From: Planctomycetaceae bacterium
Lineage (GTDB): Bacteria; Planctomycetota; Planctomycetia; Pirellulales; Pirellulaceae
Assembly: GCA_012965455.1 (NCBI GenBank)
Contig: DTSG01000471.1
Coordinates: 1-8,138, forward strand
Direction: 5' to 3'
DNA: 8,138 nt
Within the stretch, counting starts at the first letter, position 1, and every line of letters begins with the position of its first letter. Positions 7,263 through 8,138 of this stretch are shown here, piece after piece. The position numbers were made by a program, and so were the translations under genes. The notes under the pieces were generated by a model. That model saw only the letters and a list, made by a program, of their open reading frames with translations. It was not told the origin of the DNA and did no database searches.

Positions 7263-8060
7263 TTAGAGTAGCACGGCGTCTTCTGGTGGAAAGACTCCCA
7301 TCACGCGTTGCGAATAATCAATGCAGGAACCGGTTAATATTCCAGATTCGTCACTAAGTAAATAGCTTGTCAGTCTTCCCACATCTTCTGGCTTCAATAG
7401 TCGACCAAAAGGCGAAGCCTTTTCAGCTTCGACGAGCCAATCTGCTGGGCTACCCTGAGATTTTTGCACAACTTGTTCATTGGGAGTGTCGGTCCAGCCA
7501 AGATTGATACCGTTAACTCGAATGCGGTGGCGGCGGAGGGCGTTGGCATTGTTTTTTGTAAGTGTGCGGAGGGCACCTTTGGTCGTGCTGTAAGAACAAA
7601 GGATATCCATACCACAAAAACCGGCAACCGATAGAATATTGACAATCGATCCTGCGATCTTTTCTCGCTGCATAATCCGCACACATTCTTGAGTTAACAC
7701 AAAGGGCGCACGGACATTGACGTTCATTTGGTAGTCCCAGAATTCAACGGTTGTTTCTTCAATGGTTCCGCGATTCGTGTCGGCTGCTGCATTGATCAAT
7801 CCGTCCACTCGGCCAAACCGCTCGTCACAAGCAGCTACGATCTGACGGCATTGATCGACATCATCGAGTTCAGCGGCAACGAAAATAGATTCGCACCCGA
7901 GGCGTTTAATTTCGCTGCATACCGCATTCCCGCGTTCTTGATTGCGTCCTGTTATGACGATCGCCGCTGCACCGTTCTTAGCAGCATCAATTGCACACGC
8001 TTCACCGACGCCCTGTGTGCTGCCAGTAATAATGATTGTTTTTCTTGTCAGGTCACTCAT
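7263..8060 (-). CDS. Short-chain dehydrogenase/reductase (SDR) family oxidoreductase
   Basis: This 265-residue protein is a classical SDR, a cytosolic Rossmann-fold NAD(P)-dependent oxidoreductase. It shows the cofactor motif TGSTQGVG (12-19), Arg39 after the second strand (TGRNQ), which favours NADP(H), the NAAAD strand motif at Asn90, the NVN helix region (113-115), catalytic Ser144 in NILSVAG, and Tyr157 with Lys161 in YSTTKGA. The late RVNGINLGWTDT and GRLLKPEDVG motifs are typical. The substrate cannot be read from the sequence. The ATG at 8060 is chosen because it puts the first strand eight residues in. The frame continues upstream to the window edge with no ATG, only a TTG at 8126, and that 26-codon stretch resembles no SDR extension. 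The stop is 27 bases before the TatD gene, so the two probably form a small operon. Confidence 0.93.
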   Translation of the reverse strand: MSDLTRKTIIITGSTQGVGEACAIDAAKNGAAAIVITGRNQERGNAVCSEIKRLGCESIFVAAELDDVDQCRQIVAACDERFGRVDGLINAAADTNRGTIEETTVEFWDYQMNVNVRAPFVLTQECVRIMQREKIAGSIVNILSVAGFCGMDILCSYSTTKGALRTLTKNNANALRRHRIRVNGINLGWTDTPNEQVVQKSQGSPADWLVEAEKASPFGRLLKPEDVGRLTSYLLSDESGILTGSCIDYSQRVMGVFPPEDAVLL

Positions 8061-8138
8061 GGTCACGAAGTTACTTTCTGTGATGGAATAGTATGGGCTG
8101 AGTTTATTGTTGGTGTAGTCTCCCAAGCCGTAATGGAA

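Noticed and set aside
6402..8060. TatD and reductase genes as part of a respiration or defence system
   Set aside because: Both are on the opposite strand, belong to common housekeeping families and show no domain or signal linking them to the nuo genes or to defence.
7263..8126. Longer reductase start at 8126
   Set aside because: The start codon there is TTG, and it adds 22 residues ahead of the first Rossmann strand with no similarity to an SDR extension; the ATG at 8060 fits the family.

Overview
The window looks like the 3' end of a respiratory complex I (nuo) operon from a bacterium. It is followed by a convergent pair of housekeeping genes on the other strand. Bulky hydrophilic loops in the Nuo subunits, weak Shine-Dalgarno sites, roughly balanced base composition and a small helical protein after nuoN together suggest a planctomycete (Pirellulales-like). 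That is an impression from memory, not a search result. No mobile element, CRISPR array, tRNA or rRNA was seen.

Layout. Plus strand: nuoL (5' end outside the window, ending at 2076), a 132-base gap with two short inverted repeats, nuoM (2209-4056), a 65-base gap, nuoN (4122-5885), an 18-base gap, and an unrecognised 144-residue all-helical protein (5904-6338). The 63 bases at 6339-6401 separate it from two minus-strand genes. These are a TatD-family metallohydrolase (6402-7235) and, upstream of it in transcription order, a classical short-chain dehydrogenase/reductase (7263-8060). Bases 8061-8138 show no assignable gene, although the reductase frame stays open to the window edge.

Function. 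NuoL, NuoM and NuoN are the three antiporter-like, proton-pumping subunits of the complex I membrane arm. Each keeps its ionisable channel residues: Glu in TM5, Lys in TM7 and TM8 or equivalent His, and Lys or Glu in TM12. The pump should therefore work. The small protein is tightly coupled to nuoN and may be a lineage-specific accessory factor, but nothing in its sequence proves this. The TatD and reductase genes have no evident link to respiration.

Nothing here is clearly a new biological system. The points worth a second look are a perfect 18-bp tandem repeat coding a His/Asp loop in NuoL, soluble insertions in all three pump subunits that topology parity places mostly on one membrane face, loss of the usual Pro-Thr-Pro in NuoN with a Glu in its place, and the small protein after nuoN.
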